From contig CAMCQY010000014.1 in NCBI GenBank assembly GCA_945877135.1, positions 1 through 43,074 on the forward strand: 43,074 nucleotides of DNA, given 5' to 3'. This DNA comes from Candidatus Kuenenia stuttgartensis. Lineage in GTDB: Bacteria > Planctomycetota > Planctomycetia > Pirellulales > UBA1268. Position numbers and translations under genes: made by a program. The number at the start of each line of letters is the position of its first letter. The first letter of the stretch is position 1. This document shows, piece by piece, positions 8,139-16,239 of the stretch. The notes beneath the pieces were generated by a model. That model ran no database searches. It was not told where the DNA came from and saw nothing but the letters and a program-made list of their open reading frames with translations.

Positions 8139-9101
8139 TCACGCCCCTTCTCGGATCCATGTCACCTTGGGCGAACCGCCGCCATCCTTGGCGGAGCCCT
8201 TGATGAACTCCGAGACGTATCGCAGTGTTTTGCCGGGACGGTCGGGATCGCGAAAGGCATCCCCCTTCTGCAGGATCGGCAGTTGATCAGGCATGCCGCC
8301 GAAGGCCCGCGTGCCGGCAGCCTGACAGGGATACCACCAGCCCTGGCCGTCTGCGTCGACGAGGTAGAACTCTGGGTAGCAGTGGCCCTCGACCCAGACC
8401 GTCCGCGCCGGAATGCCCTCAGCCCGTGCCATGGCGATGAACAGGCAGGTGAGTTCCTCGCAGTCTCCCCAGCCGTCGGCCAATGCCCGCGCCGCCCCCT
8501 TCAGGTCGCCGTTGCGGTATTCGACCTTCTCCCGCACCGTGTCATAGATCGCCTCCACCTTCTTCCAGCCATCGAGATCCTCGCCGGTCGCCTTCGCCAG
8601 TTTCATGATCTTCGGATGACGTGTTTCGATGTAGGGACTCGCCCCGAGGAAGATGCGCAGAGCCCGGTCGGGCTTCTGCGGGATCGTCAGCGGCGAAGGG
8701 TTGGCTGGCGGGGTGATCGATGCGCGTTCGAGCGAAAAGGTCACGATCGCGTGCGCCTTGCCGCCGGCTGGCAGGCTGGGGATCTCCACGATCATCTGCT
8801 TCACGCCCCCCGGCAGCGTGCGATACCGCAGGCCCCGGACGTCGGGCGAGACGTCTTCCTGGACAATCTGCACCTTCTGTTCAGGCCAGTCGGCAGGCAC
8901 CGGGAGGGTGGCATAGATATCCCGGCACGCCCCTCCCTCGGCCGTCACCATCACGCCGACCCGGTATTTCTGCGTGCGGGCGTCACCCAGCGAGGGGGCC
9001 GCAGAGACCGCCTCCGGGGCCGCGAATTGGGCCCTGGCAGGCAGGGGGAGGGCGAGTGCTGCCAAGGCGACCAGCAGCGGGATGGAATGGAACCGATTCA
9101 T
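8139..9101 (-). CDS. secreted transglutaminase-like domain protein
   Basis: 320 residues from the ATG at 9101. The track's 28 extra N-terminal residues are discarded because the signal peptide begins at MNRFHSIPLLVALAALALPLPARAQ. The C-terminal half has a transglutaminase/protease-like core: Cys in 'GWGDCEELTCLFIAMARAEGIPARTVWVEG', His in 'HCYPEFYLVD', and the Asp in that strand. In this family the Cys-His-Asp triad serves cysteine proteases or cross-linking enzymes. The N-terminal half is a beta-rich region (YRVGVMVTAEGG...). Likely periplasmic or cell-surface. Substrate is unknown. It is divergent from rpsA. Confidence 0.88.
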   Translation of the reverse strand: MNRFHSIPLLVALAALALPLPARAQFAAPEAVSAAPSLGDARTQKYRVGVMVTAEGGACRDIYATLPVPADWPEQKVQIVQEDVSPDVRGLRYRTLPGGVKQMIVEIPSLPAGGKAHAIVTFSLERASITPPANPSPLTIPQKPDRALRIFLGASPYIETRHPKIMKLAKATGEDLDGWKKVEAIYDTVREKVEYRNGDLKGAARALADGWGDCEELTCLFIAMARAEGIPARTVWVEGHCYPEFYLVDADGQGWWYPCQAAGTRAFGGMPDQLPILQKGDAFRDPDRPGKTLRYVSEFIKGSAKDGGGSPKVTWIREGA

Positions 9102-9193
9102 ACGAATTCCATCGGCCGCGGCCGTATGCCGCCTCGCGGGGCGGTGCCGCCGTAACGATCGGAGAATCTGGGGCGGCGGGGGCAAACACTCGA

Positions 9194-9222
9194 TTGTTCA
9201 GCCGCCCTGCGGCTGCTACACT
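9194..9222 (+). promoter_or_regulatory. candidate sigma-70 promoter of rpsA with palindrome in the spacer
   Basis: TTGTTC (9194-9199) and TACACT (9217-9222) are 17 bases apart, the ideal spacing. The spacer carries the perfect palindrome CAGCCGC-CCT-GCGGCTG (9199-9215), a possible operator or RNA-independent repressor site. Transcription would begin near 9229. That would leave the GTG at 9240 almost without a leader, which favours the ATG at 9291 as the rpsA start. Confidence 0.4.
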
Positions 9223-9290
9223 GCGCGGCTCGATCCATTGTGGCCCGCGAGTCCCCCTCCCCCAACCCGTTTACCCAAAACCCCCCACGC

Positions 9291-10976
9291 ATGGTCAACC
9301 GCAACCTCATTCGCGAACTTGAACTCGGAGACGAACTCGATCAGGAACTGGAACTCGCCCTGGCTGGAACGGAAGAGGGCGAATACTCGATCGGAACCTC
9401 CACGCTGGCGGTCAACTCGGTGCTCGAGGGGAAGGTGTTGCGGGTCGATGACGAGTTTGTGCTCGTTGACGTGGGCTACAAGAGCGAAGGCCACATCCCG
9501 CGGAACGAATGGGATGAGACCGAACCGCCGCCGCAGGTGGGCGACATCGTCAAGGTGCTGCTCGAGGAGTTCGAGGACGGTCAGGTCGAGGAGCAGCGTG
9601 GGCTGATCACGCTCTCCAAGCGGAAGGCGCGCCGGATCGAGGACTGGCTGCGCGTGATGGAGAGCGTTCACGAGAACGACGTCGTCACCGGCTTCGTCAC
9701 CCGCAAGATCAAGGGTGGTCTGCTCGTGGATATTTCCGGCGTCAACGTCTTCCTGCCGGCGAGCCAGGTTGACATCCGTCGCCCCGCCGACATCGGCGAC
9801 TACTGCGGTCGGGCGATCCAGTGCCTCGTGCTGAAGATCGACGAGGCGCGGCGGAATATCGTCGTGTCGCGTCGGGCGCTCATCGAACAGGAGCGGGCCG
9901 AGCGGAAGAAGCAACTCATGGAGACGCTCGAGGTGGGGCAGATCCGCCGTGGCGTCGTCAAGAACATCGCCGACTTTGGCGCCTTCGTCGATCTGGGCGG
10001 CATCGATGGTCTGCTTCACATCACCGACATGAGCTGGGGCCGCATCGGCCATCCGAGCGAGATGGTGCAGATCGACCAGGAGGTCGAGGTGCAGGTGCTC
10101 CACATCGACCGCGAGCGGGAGAAGATCGCGCTGGGCATGAAGCAGCGGACCGCCAGTCCGTGGGCGAAGGTGGCCGACAAGTATCCGGTCGGCACCGTCT
10201 GCAAGGGCACGGTCGTCAACGTGATGAGCTATGGCGCCTTCGTGAAACTGGAAGACGGTGTCGAGGGACTTGTCCACATCAGTGAGATGAGCTGGACCAA
10301 GCGGGTCAGCCATCCCAGCGAACTGGTCAAGCCGGGCGACGATGTCGAGGTGGTGGTGCTCGCCATCAACAAGGAAAAGCAGGAAATCTCGCTGGGCATG
10401 AAGCAGACCCAGCAGAATCCCTGGGAGAAGGTGGCCGCCGACTATCCGCCGGGCGCGATCGTCAAGGGCGTGGTGCGGAACCTCACCAACTACGGCGCGT
10501 TCATCGAGATCGACGACGGCATCGACGGCCTGCTCCATGTGACCGACATGTCGTGGACGCGGAAGGTGACGCATCCCAGCGAAATGCTCGACAAGGGTAA
10601 CGAGGTCGAGTGCAAGGTGCTCTCGGTCGACCAGCAGCGTCGCCGGATCGCCCTTGGTCTCAAGCAGATGGCCGACGATCCCTGGTCCACGGACATCCCG
10701 CAGCGCTACAAGACCGGCGACGTCGTGAAGGGCACTGTCACGAAGATCACCAACTTCGGCGTGTTCGTGGGGCTGGAGGACGGCCTCGAGGGCCTCCTGC
10801 ACATCTCCGAACTCTCGGAAGACAAAATCGAGAACGCCGAAGATGTCGTGAAGGTTGGCGATCCGCTCGAGGTCAAAATCCTCCGTGTCGATACCGACGA
10901 GCGGAAGATCGGCCTTTCCAAGAAGCGGGTTGGCTGGTCGAGCGATCGCGAAGCCGAGGAAGCCAGCGAGGCGTGA
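9291..10976 (+). CDS. rpsA: 30S ribosomal protein S1
   Basis: 561 residues from the ATG at 9291; a GTG at 9240 would add 17 residues and is less likely given the promoter position. Six S1 (OB-fold) domains are visible in order. Domains 1 and 2 are the divergent ones (VLEGKVLRVDDEFVLVDVGYKSEGHIP; VTGFVTRKIKGGLLVDISGVNVFLPASQ). Domains 3-6 are canonical repeats, each with '(Y/F)GAFV or GVFV ...DGLLHI(T/S)(D/E)(M/L)S'. E. coli S1 is 557 residues with six domains, so this is full length. S1 binds mRNA on the small subunit and helps initiation on weak Shine-Dalgarno leaders, which fits this window where several genes lack a good one. Confidence 0.97.
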   Translation: MVNRNLIRELELGDELDQELELALAGTEEGEYSIGTSTLAVNSVLEGKVLRVDDEFVLVDVGYKSEGHIPRNEWDETEPPPQVGDIVKVLLEEFEDGQVEEQRGLITLSKRKARRIEDWLRVMESVHENDVVTGFVTRKIKGGLLVDISGVNVFLPASQVDIRRPADIGDYCGRAIQCLVLKIDEARRNIVVSRRALIEQERAERKKQLMETLEVGQIRRGVVKNIADFGAFVDLGGIDGLLHITDMSWGRIGHPSEMVQIDQEVEVQVLHIDREREKIALGMKQRTASPWAKVADKYPVGTVCKGTVVNVMSYGAFVKLEDGVEGLVHISEMSWTKRVSHPSELVKPGDDVEVVVLAINKEKQEISLGMKQTQQNPWEKVAADYPPGAIVKGVVRNLTNYGAFIEIDDGIDGLLHVTDMSWTRKVTHPSEMLDKGNEVECKVLSVDQQRRRIALGLKQMADDPWSTDIPQRYKTGDVVKGTVTKITNFGVFVGLEDGLEGLLHISELSEDKIENAEDVVKVGDPLEVKILRVDTDERKIGLSKKRVGWSSDREAEEASEA

Positions 10977-10990
10977 TTCAACCCAAGAAG

Positions 10991-11009
10991 CCCCTGGCGG
11001 AAGCCGGGG
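10991..11009. terminator. hairpin between the convergent rpsA and exported-protein genes
   Basis: CCCC-T-GGC-GGAA-GCC-GGGG folds as a 7-bp stem with one bulged T and a GGAA tetraloop, 15 bp after the rpsA stop and 45 bp before the convergent gene's stop. No T-run follows. It may act on both strands or belong to a planctomycete repeat family; this is inferred. Confidence 0.35.
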
Positions 11010-11054
11010 GACTCCGGGTTTGAATATCGCCCCGCGTGACCTGCCTATTCGGGC

Positions 11055-11747
11055 TCACCGACCCTGGACTTCGACCGCCAGCACGGTGCCGATCGCTTCT
11101 TCATTCCCGAGCCCGATGACGCCGTGCAGCGGCGTGATCCGCAGCGTTCCGCCTTTGGCGATCCTGTTGGCGGCGTCGCGCGTAATCACCACGCGGCGTG
11201 GAGCCGCATACACGGTCGTGCCCTCGCTGCCGTGGGTCATCGCGGCATGGCGATGCTCGAGCGCTTCGCCGGTGTTCGGATCGATGAGATCCAGCGCGAT
11301 CAGGTCTGCCGAACGGGATCGGCCCGTGGAGCCAGGCCGTCGGACCCAGACGAGCATCCGACTGCCTGCCGGCAGCTGACGAAGATCGACGCTATCGGGG
11401 CCATTGGTGGGCGGCGGTGGGATTGCGACGGTTCGGCCAACCGGCGCGTCGAGCAGCGGAACGCTGGGCAGCGGCCGCGTGGGGGCCGGGGAGGGGGATG
11501 CAGGAGCCGTAGCGGGGGGCGGCTGGCCGGCGGACTGAGATGCCACGGCCGGGGCCGGTTGTGGGGCCTCGGTTTGCCGTGTGGCATCGAGCCCGTTGGT
11601 CACAGGCTCAGAGGGTGCCTCCGACGGCACCGTGCGGGCATCAAGAAGCCGCTGGCCGCGTTCCGCGAGCCGGCCTACGTCGCCGGTGAGCGTGAAACCG
11701 CCGGCGACGATGCCCAGAGCGGCACACTTGGCGAGGAATGACTGCAT
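11055..11747 (-). CDS. exported proline-rich protein of unknown function
   Basis: 230 residues from the ATG at 11747, which has a very good Shine-Dalgarno (AAGGAG four bases upstream); the track start at 11930 is rejected. An N-terminal hydrophobic segment (MQSFLAKCAALGIVAGGFTLTG) suggests a signal peptide or anchor. Residues 45-110 are a Pro/Ala-rich linker. The C-terminal 110 residues form a beta-rich domain (SRMLVWVRRPGS...ADLIALDLIDPNTGEALEHRHAAMTHGSEGTTVYAAPRRVVITRDAANRIAKGGTLRITPLHG) that I do not recognise. Downstream of bcp by 121 bp on the same strand. Confidence 0.65.
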   Translation of the reverse strand: MQSFLAKCAALGIVAGGFTLTGDVGRLAERGQRLLDARTVPSEAPSEPVTNGLDATRQTEAPQPAPAVASQSAGQPPPATAPASPSPAPTRPLPSVPLLDAPVGRTVAIPPPPTNGPDSVDLRQLPAGSRMLVWVRRPGSTGRSRSADLIALDLIDPNTGEALEHRHAAMTHGSEGTTVYAAPRRVVITRDAANRIAKGGTLRITPLHGVIGLGNEEAIGTVLAVEVQGR

Positions 11748-11868
11748 GGTGCTCCTTGTTGCGAGCCGGTGGATCCGGCCCGCAAGTATGCACCGCCCAG
11801 CTTCGCTGGCTGCCGTGCGGCAGCGGCGGACGCAGGTTCCAGAGAGGCTCTCCGGCGTGTGGTGACGG

Positions 11869-12357
11869 TTATGCCTTCCGTGCAGGCGGCAACAACGCGA
11901 GCGACTCGAGCACCTGGTCCGCGTGGCCATCCGCCCTTACCGCCTTGAACACCTTCGCCACCATACCGGCGGCGTCGATGATGAAGGTGCTGCGGGCGAT
12001 TCCCATCGACTTCTTGCCGTACATGTTCTTCTCACGCCAGGCGCCGTATTTCTCGGCGACCTTATGATCGACGTCGGCCAGCAGCGTGAATGGCAGTTTG
12101 TATTTCAGGCGAAATTGCTCGTGGCTCTCGGAGTCGTCGGGGCTCACGCCCAGGACCACGGCCTTGTGCTTGGCCAGCGTGGCCTTGGCGTCGCGGAAGC
12201 CACAGGCCTCCTTCGTGCACCCGGGCGTGTCGTCCTTGGGGTAGAAATAGAGGACCACCGGCGTACCCTTGAGGCTCGACAGTTTGAGCTTCGTGCCGTC
12301 GTGCGTCGGCAGCGTGAAATCGGGAGCCTTTGAACCTTCCTCGATCCAGTCAGCCAT
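11869..12357 (-). CDS. bcp: thioredoxin-dependent peroxiredoxin (Bcp/PrxQ)
   Basis: 162 residues, close to E. coli Bcp (156). Seen: 'APDFTLPTHDG' at the start and the active-site segment 'YFYPKDDTPGCTKEACGFRD', where the first Cys is the peroxidatic one and the second, five residues later, is the PrxQ-type resolving Cys. 'GVSPDDSESHEQFRLKYKLPFTLLAD' and 'GIARSTFIIDAAG' follow the family pattern. It reduces hydrogen peroxide and organic hydroperoxides in the cytoplasm using thioredoxin. Its start lies 91 bp from the preferred start of the divergent MnmE-like gene. Confidence 0.96.
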   Translation of the reverse strand: MADWIEEGSKAPDFTLPTHDGTKLKLSSLKGTPVVLYFYPKDDTPGCTKEACGFRDAKATLAKHKAVVLGVSPDDSESHEQFRLKYKLPFTLLADVDHKVAEKYGAWREKNMYGKKSMGIARSTFIIDAAGMVAKVFKAVRADGHADQVLESLALLPPARKA

Positions 12358-12448
12358 GGCTATGAACTCCGTGAACGGGTTGCAGGACGATCAACGCACG
12401 CAAGGTTCTAGCCATGATGGCGACGGCCGGCCAGTGGGGCGTGATGCC

Positions 12449-13546
12449 GTGAGGGTGGCTCTGCTCACGCCCGTGGGACGCGGTGCTCTGGCAGTGGTGG
12501 GAGTTGCGGGATCGGGTGCTCAGGAATGTGTCGCACGGCTATTCTCGCCGCGTGGTCCGCTGCCGCTGGCCCGACGGCCCGAGGGAGCGGTCGTGTTTGG
12601 CCGCTGGACGGGTGCCGGGGAAGGGCCGGGTGAGGATCTGGTCGTCGTTCGGCGCGGGGCAGACGATCTCGAGATCCATTGCCATGGCGGGCTCGCCGCA
12701 TCCGAGGCGGTCATCGCGAGCCTCGAGCAGTTTGGGGCTGCGCGGCAGGTATGGCCAGCGTGGCTGCGGGCGGGCGGCACCCCGGAGATCGAGGTCGAGG
12801 CCCGCGAGGCCCTCGCCATCGCTGGCGGGCCGAAGGCGGTGAGGCTCCTCTCGCGGCAGTTGGCCGGCGGGCTCGAGGCGGAGATTGTGCGAGCGAAGGC
12901 GCTCCTTGCCGACGGCCGCGTGGCCGAGGCACGAGTTGCCCTCGATAGGCTCGGCCGTGCGGCACGTGTCGGCCTGCGGCTGACGCGGCCGTGGCGGGTC
13001 GTTGTGGCGGGGAGTGTCAACGCTGGCAAGAGCAGCCTCGTCAATGCCCTCGCAGGTCACGCCCGGAGCATCGTGTCGTCCGAGCCGGGCACCACCCGCG
13101 ACCTACTGGAAACGCGTGTCGTACTCGACGGCTGGGAGATTGATCTGGTCGATACGGCCGGGCTTCGGGAGGAAGGTGGTGATGACGCGGCGATCGGCGT
13201 CGAGCAGGCCGGCATCGCCCGGGCGGTCGCCGCCCGTGAGGAGGCCGATCTCGTGCTCCGTGTCGTCGATGGGCGACAGGTCGGCATGACTTCGTCGGCC
13301 GCGGTGTCGAACCGCGAGCTGCTGGTGGCATCGAAGGCCGACCTGCTCGAAGGAGCGGTCCACCCGGTCGAAACCAGCGGAGTGGTCTGGACGAGCGCCA
13401 CGAGCGGCGCTGGGGTCGCAGCACTGGCCGCGGAAATCGTGCGGCGGCTCGTTCCGGAGGAGGCTCAGGAACCTGGGCTTCTCGACGGCGGCGTGCCGTT
13501 CACGGAGCGGCAGGTGGCATTGGTGGAGGGGCTGCGCGGGCGATGA
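12449..13546 (+). CDS. mnmE: MnmE-like GTPase lacking the C-terminal catalytic region
   Basis: Homology to MnmE begins at 'RVALLTPVGRGALAVVGVAG', so I chose the GTG at 12449; the in-frame ATG at 12356 would overlap the divergent bcp start. 365 residues against about 450 in MnmE. An N-terminal TrmE-like domain ('DDLEIHCHGG', residues about 72-81) is followed by a reduced helical part without the usual GEFTKRAFLNGK. The G domain is complete: G1 GSVNAGKSS, G2 TTRD, G3 DTAG, G4 SKAD. The protein stops at 'TERQVALVEGLRGR', where MnmE would begin its last helical bundle ending in the essential C-x-G-K. Either the gene is truncated or it is a reduced paralog. A palindromic repeat starts 12 bp after the stop. 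Confidence 0.82.
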   Translation: MRVALLTPVGRGALAVVGVAGSGAQECVARLFSPRGPLPLARRPEGAVVFGRWTGAGEGPGEDLVVVRRGADDLEIHCHGGLAASEAVIASLEQFGAARQVWPAWLRAGGTPEIEVEAREALAIAGGPKAVRLLSRQLAGGLEAEIVRAKALLADGRVAEARVALDRLGRAARVGLRLTRPWRVVVAGSVNAGKSSLVNALAGHARSIVSSEPGTTRDLLETRVVLDGWEIDLVDTAGLREEGGDDAAIGVEQAGIARAVAAREEADLVLRVVDGRQVGMTSSAAVSNRELLVASKADLLEGAVHPVETSGVVWTSATSGAGVAALAAEIVRRLVPEEAQEPGLLDGGVPFTERQVALVEGLRGR

Positions 13547-13557
13547 GGTCGAGGTCG

Positions 13558-13683
13558 ATGTCCTCTCGCTTGCGCTTCGGGCTTGCATGGGAGCGCGGAT
13601 GTCCTCTCGCTTGCGCTTCGGGCTTGCATGGGAGCCGGGCGGCGTGACCGCCCTTCATCCAAGCCCGCAGCGCAAGCAAGGGA
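13558..13683. repeat. interspersed palindromic element, family P, copy 2 (left arm duplicated)
   Basis: The left arm occurs twice as a 41-bp direct repeat (units at 13558-13598 and 13599-13639), then a right arm at 13656-13683. The apex carries its own perfect stem GGGCGG-CGTGA-CCGCCC. It lies between the convergent mnmE-like and der genes, beginning 12 bp after the former's stop. Confidence 0.88.
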
Positions 13684-13712
13684 ATACGTGCGGCGTTCCC
13701 GTATCCGCGGTC

Positions 13713-15131
13713 CTACTCCTCGTCCTTCTCATCCTTCGAGCGGCCGCGGACGTAGAGCCGGATCGGCACCTCGCGGAAGGGTGTCGTCTTGCGAAGGGCG
13801 CCGACGAGATACCGCTTGTAGCCCTCCGACACGCTCTTCGGTGCGCTCGTCGAGAGCACGATCGTCGGTGGCGCGGTCTCCACCTGCGTGGCATAGTAGA
13901 TCCGCACGGGCCGCCCCCGGGGATCGGCCGGTGGATGGTTGGCGTCGATCGCCTCACGCAAGATCGTGTTGAGCTTCGCCGTCGGCACGCGTTCGTGACT
14001 CTGCCGGTAGAGCCGCTGCGCGGTGTCCACCACCGCCTTCACGTTGCGGCCGCTCGTGGACGTCACGAATGCCACCGGCGCCCACGGCATCGTGCGGAAG
14101 GTATCCCGCAAATAGTCGGCCCACTCGCCGCGTTCGACATCCGCAGCGTAGAGGTCCCACTTGTTGACGACGAACACCACCGGCTTCGCTTCTTCCATGA
14201 TCGTGTCGGCCAGTTGCTTGTCGACACGGCCCACCGGCTCCGAGGCGTCGAAAAAGAGCAGCACGACGTCGGCGCGGCGGACACTTCGCTGTGCGCGATG
14301 GGTGGAGTAAAAGTCGATGTCGGTGGTGCGGCTCTTCGTCCGCCGCAGACCGGGCGTGTCGATGGCGAGGAACGTGTGGCCGTCCACCTCGAACCGCACG
14401 TCTACCGAGTCTCGCGTCGTGCCCGCCACTGGGCTCGTGATCACCCGCTCTTCCTGGGCCAGACTGTTCACGAACGTGCTCTTGCCGACGTTTCGCCTGC
14501 CAACAATCGCCAGCTTCATCTCGGGGAGTTCGGCAGAAGGCTCCTCCTCGCCGGCCGCCGTCTCGGGCAGGTGGGCCAGGATCGCGTCAACGAGCGGCTC
14601 GCGGTTGCGGTGCTGCCGGGCGCTCACGATCAGCGGTTCGCCGAAACCGAGCGCGGCGAACTCGTGGGCATGGTTGTCGAGTTTGGCATCATCAGCCTTG
14701 TTTGCGACGAGTAGGACCGGCACGCCAATGCGGCGAACGCGGGCGGCTACATCGTGGTCGGCCGCCACCAGACCACTCCGGACATCGACGACGAACAGGA
14801 TGACCGCAGCCTCGCCCAGGCCAGCCTCGATCTGGGCGTCGATCCGCGTGGTGAGGCCGTCGGGATCGTCAAAGCCCATGCCGCCGGTGTCGACCAGATC
14901 GACCGTGCGGCCCTCCAGCGAGAGCCGCTGCACAAGCCGGTCTCGCGTCACGCCTGCCGTCGGGTCCTCGATGGCGATCCGCTTCTCGACGAGCCAGTTG
15001 AAGAGGGTCGATTTGCCGACATTGGGTCGGCCAACGATCGCGATCTTGGGAATGAACTTGAGAACCAAGGGTGCATCTCGGGCGTGTGGGGCGTTGACCG
15101 GTCTCGCCCGATCGGCGGGCGTGATCAGCAC
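13713..15131 (-). CDS. der: ribosome biogenesis GTPase Der (EngA)
   Basis: 472 residues with two tandem G domains. First: G1 'GRPNVGKSTLFN', G2 'TAGVTRD', G3 'DTGG', G4 'NKAD'. Second: G1 'GRRNVGKSTFVN', 'AGTTRD', G3 'DTPG', G4 'NKWD'. The C-terminal KH-like domain follows ('RIYYATQVETAPPTIVLSTS..KSVSEGYKRYLVGALRK', residues about 400-460). Der is an essential GTPase for 50S assembly. The start is uncertain: GTG 15131 is the track start, but homology begins at 'KFIPKIAIVGRPN' about 27 residues in. It follows mtnA by 16 bp, likely in one operon (ald-mtnA-der). Confidence 0.96.
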   Translation of the reverse strand: MLITPADRARPVNAPHARDAPLVLKFIPKIAIVGRPNVGKSTLFNWLVEKRIAIEDPTAGVTRDRLVQRLSLEGRTVDLVDTGGMGFDDPDGLTTRIDAQIEAGLGEAAVILFVVDVRSGLVAADHDVAARVRRIGVPVLLVANKADDAKLDNHAHEFAALGFGEPLIVSARQHRNREPLVDAILAHLPETAAGEEEPSAELPEMKLAIVGRRNVGKSTFVNSLAQEERVITSPVAGTTRDSVDVRFEVDGHTFLAIDTPGLRRTKSRTTDIDFYSTHRAQRSVRRADVVLLFFDASEPVGRVDKQLADTIMEEAKPVVFVVNKWDLYAADVERGEWADYLRDTFRTMPWAPVAFVTSTSGRNVKAVVDTAQRLYRQSHERVPTAKLNTILREAIDANHPPADPRGRPVRIYYATQVETAPPTIVLSTSAPKSVSEGYKRYLVGALRKTTPFREVPIRLYVRGRSKDEKDEE

Positions 15132-15147
15132 GCCAGACCATCCCAGC

Positions 15148-16239
15148 TTACCTTGCCGACCGAGATTTGGTGGCTGGCACCATTTTGAGGACGTTGTCGC
15201 GGGTGACGGGCTGGATGACGCCGTGCTCGGTGATGATTCCGGTGATCAGCCGAGCCGGTGTGACATCGAAGGCAGGATTGTAGGCCCGGGCATGCTCGGG
15301 TGCTGCCGGCACGCCCAGCGGCCGCAGCACCTCGGCGGCGGCCCGCTCTTCGATCGGAATGTCGACACCCGTTTCGAGGGACAGGTCGAACGTGCTCGAC
15401 GGTGCGGCCACAAAGAAAGGCACGCCATGGGCCTCGGCAAGCACGGCCAGCCCGTAGGTGCCGATCTTGTTGGCGGTGTCGCCGTTGGCCGTGATCCGGT
15501 CGGCGCCGACGATGCAGGCCCCCACCCGGCCGGTTCGAAGCAGCTGGGCAGCCGCCGAATCGACGAGCACGGTCACGGGGATGCCGCGTTCCACCAGTTC
15601 CCAGGCCGTGAGCCGAGCGCCTTGAAACAGCGGCCGCGTCTCGTCGGCAAACACATCGAACCGCCGCCCCTGTGCCCAGGCGGTTGTGATCACCGCAAGG
15701 GCCGTGCCATCGCCTCCCGTGGCAAGCGCCCCGGTGTTGCAGTGCGTGAGCACGCCGCCCTCGGGCAGTATGGCTGCGCCGTGCATGCCGATGGCCGCGC
15801 AGAGCCGCCGATCCTCTTCGTGGATACTTCTGGCCTCAGCCAGAGCCGCCGCCGCGAGTGCCGCAGCCGAGGCGTTTTCAGGCAGGCTGGCGACAACGCC
15901 GACCACCCGCTCCACCGCCCAGCGCAGGTTGACCGCGGTCGGTCGGGCACAGGCGAGCAACTCGGCCCGGGCCAGCAGATGGGCCCGCGCCGCCTCAGGA
16001 GACAGCCCGTCACGAACGGCCTCGCCCGCCGCCACGGCCAGGCCGTAGGCGCCGGCGATGCCGATCGCTGGAGCGCCGCGGACCCGCAGCATTTTGATCG
16101 CCTCCACCAGCGTGTCGGCATCGCGACAGGTGATCCACTCGTGCCGCGTGGGGAGGAGCGTCTGGTCGATGAGTTCGAGATGACCGGCATCGGGCTGGCC
16201 GGCGGCGTTGCCATGCCAACGAAGGGAGACGGGGATCAT
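15148..16239 (-). CDS. mtnA: S-methyl-5-thioribose-1-phosphate isomerase
   Basis: 363 residues. It isomerises methylthioribose-1-phosphate to methylthioribulose-1-phosphate in methionine salvage. Key motifs: 'VRGAPAIGIAGAYG' (about residues 53-66), 'LTHCNTGALATGG' with the catalytic Cys, and 'CIVGADRITANGDTANKIGTYGLAVLA' with the catalytic Asp. The ATG overlaps the ald stop by 4 bases (ATGA), so the two are translationally coupled. The last residues, 'VPATKSRSAR', are encoded by repeat B (GGTGCCAGCCACCAAATCT), which has become part of the coding sequence. No other salvage genes are adjacent. Confidence 0.95.
   Translation of the reverse strand: MIPVSLRWHGNAAGQPDAGHLELIDQTLLPTRHEWITCRDADTLVEAIKMLRVRGAPAIGIAGAYGLAVAAGEAVRDGLSPEAARAHLLARAELLACARPTAVNLRWAVERVVGVVASLPENASAAALAAAALAEARSIHEEDRRLCAAIGMHGAAILPEGGVLTHCNTGALATGGDGTALAVITTAWAQGRRFDVFADETRPLFQGARLTAWELVERGIPVTVLVDSAAAQLLRTGRVGACIVGADRITANGDTANKIGTYGLAVLAEAHGVPFFVAAPSSTFDLSLETGVDIPIEERAAAEVLRPLGVPAAPEHARAYNPAFDVTPARLITGIITEHGVIQPVTRDNVLKMVPATKSRSAR
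15163..15185. repeat. repeat B (AGATTTGGTGGCTGGCACC), half-site within mtnA 3' end
   Basis: The 19-base sequence AGATTTGGTGGCTGGCACC is identical to one arm of the inverted repeat at 36639-36657. Here it is a single copy, encoding the MtnA C-terminus (reverse strand). Confidence 0.7.

Noticed and set aside
13587-14714. Plus-strand ORF opposite der beginning in the palindromic repeat
   Set aside because: Antisense to der; the first residues are the repeat's translation (RLRFGLAWEP), seen at other copies too.
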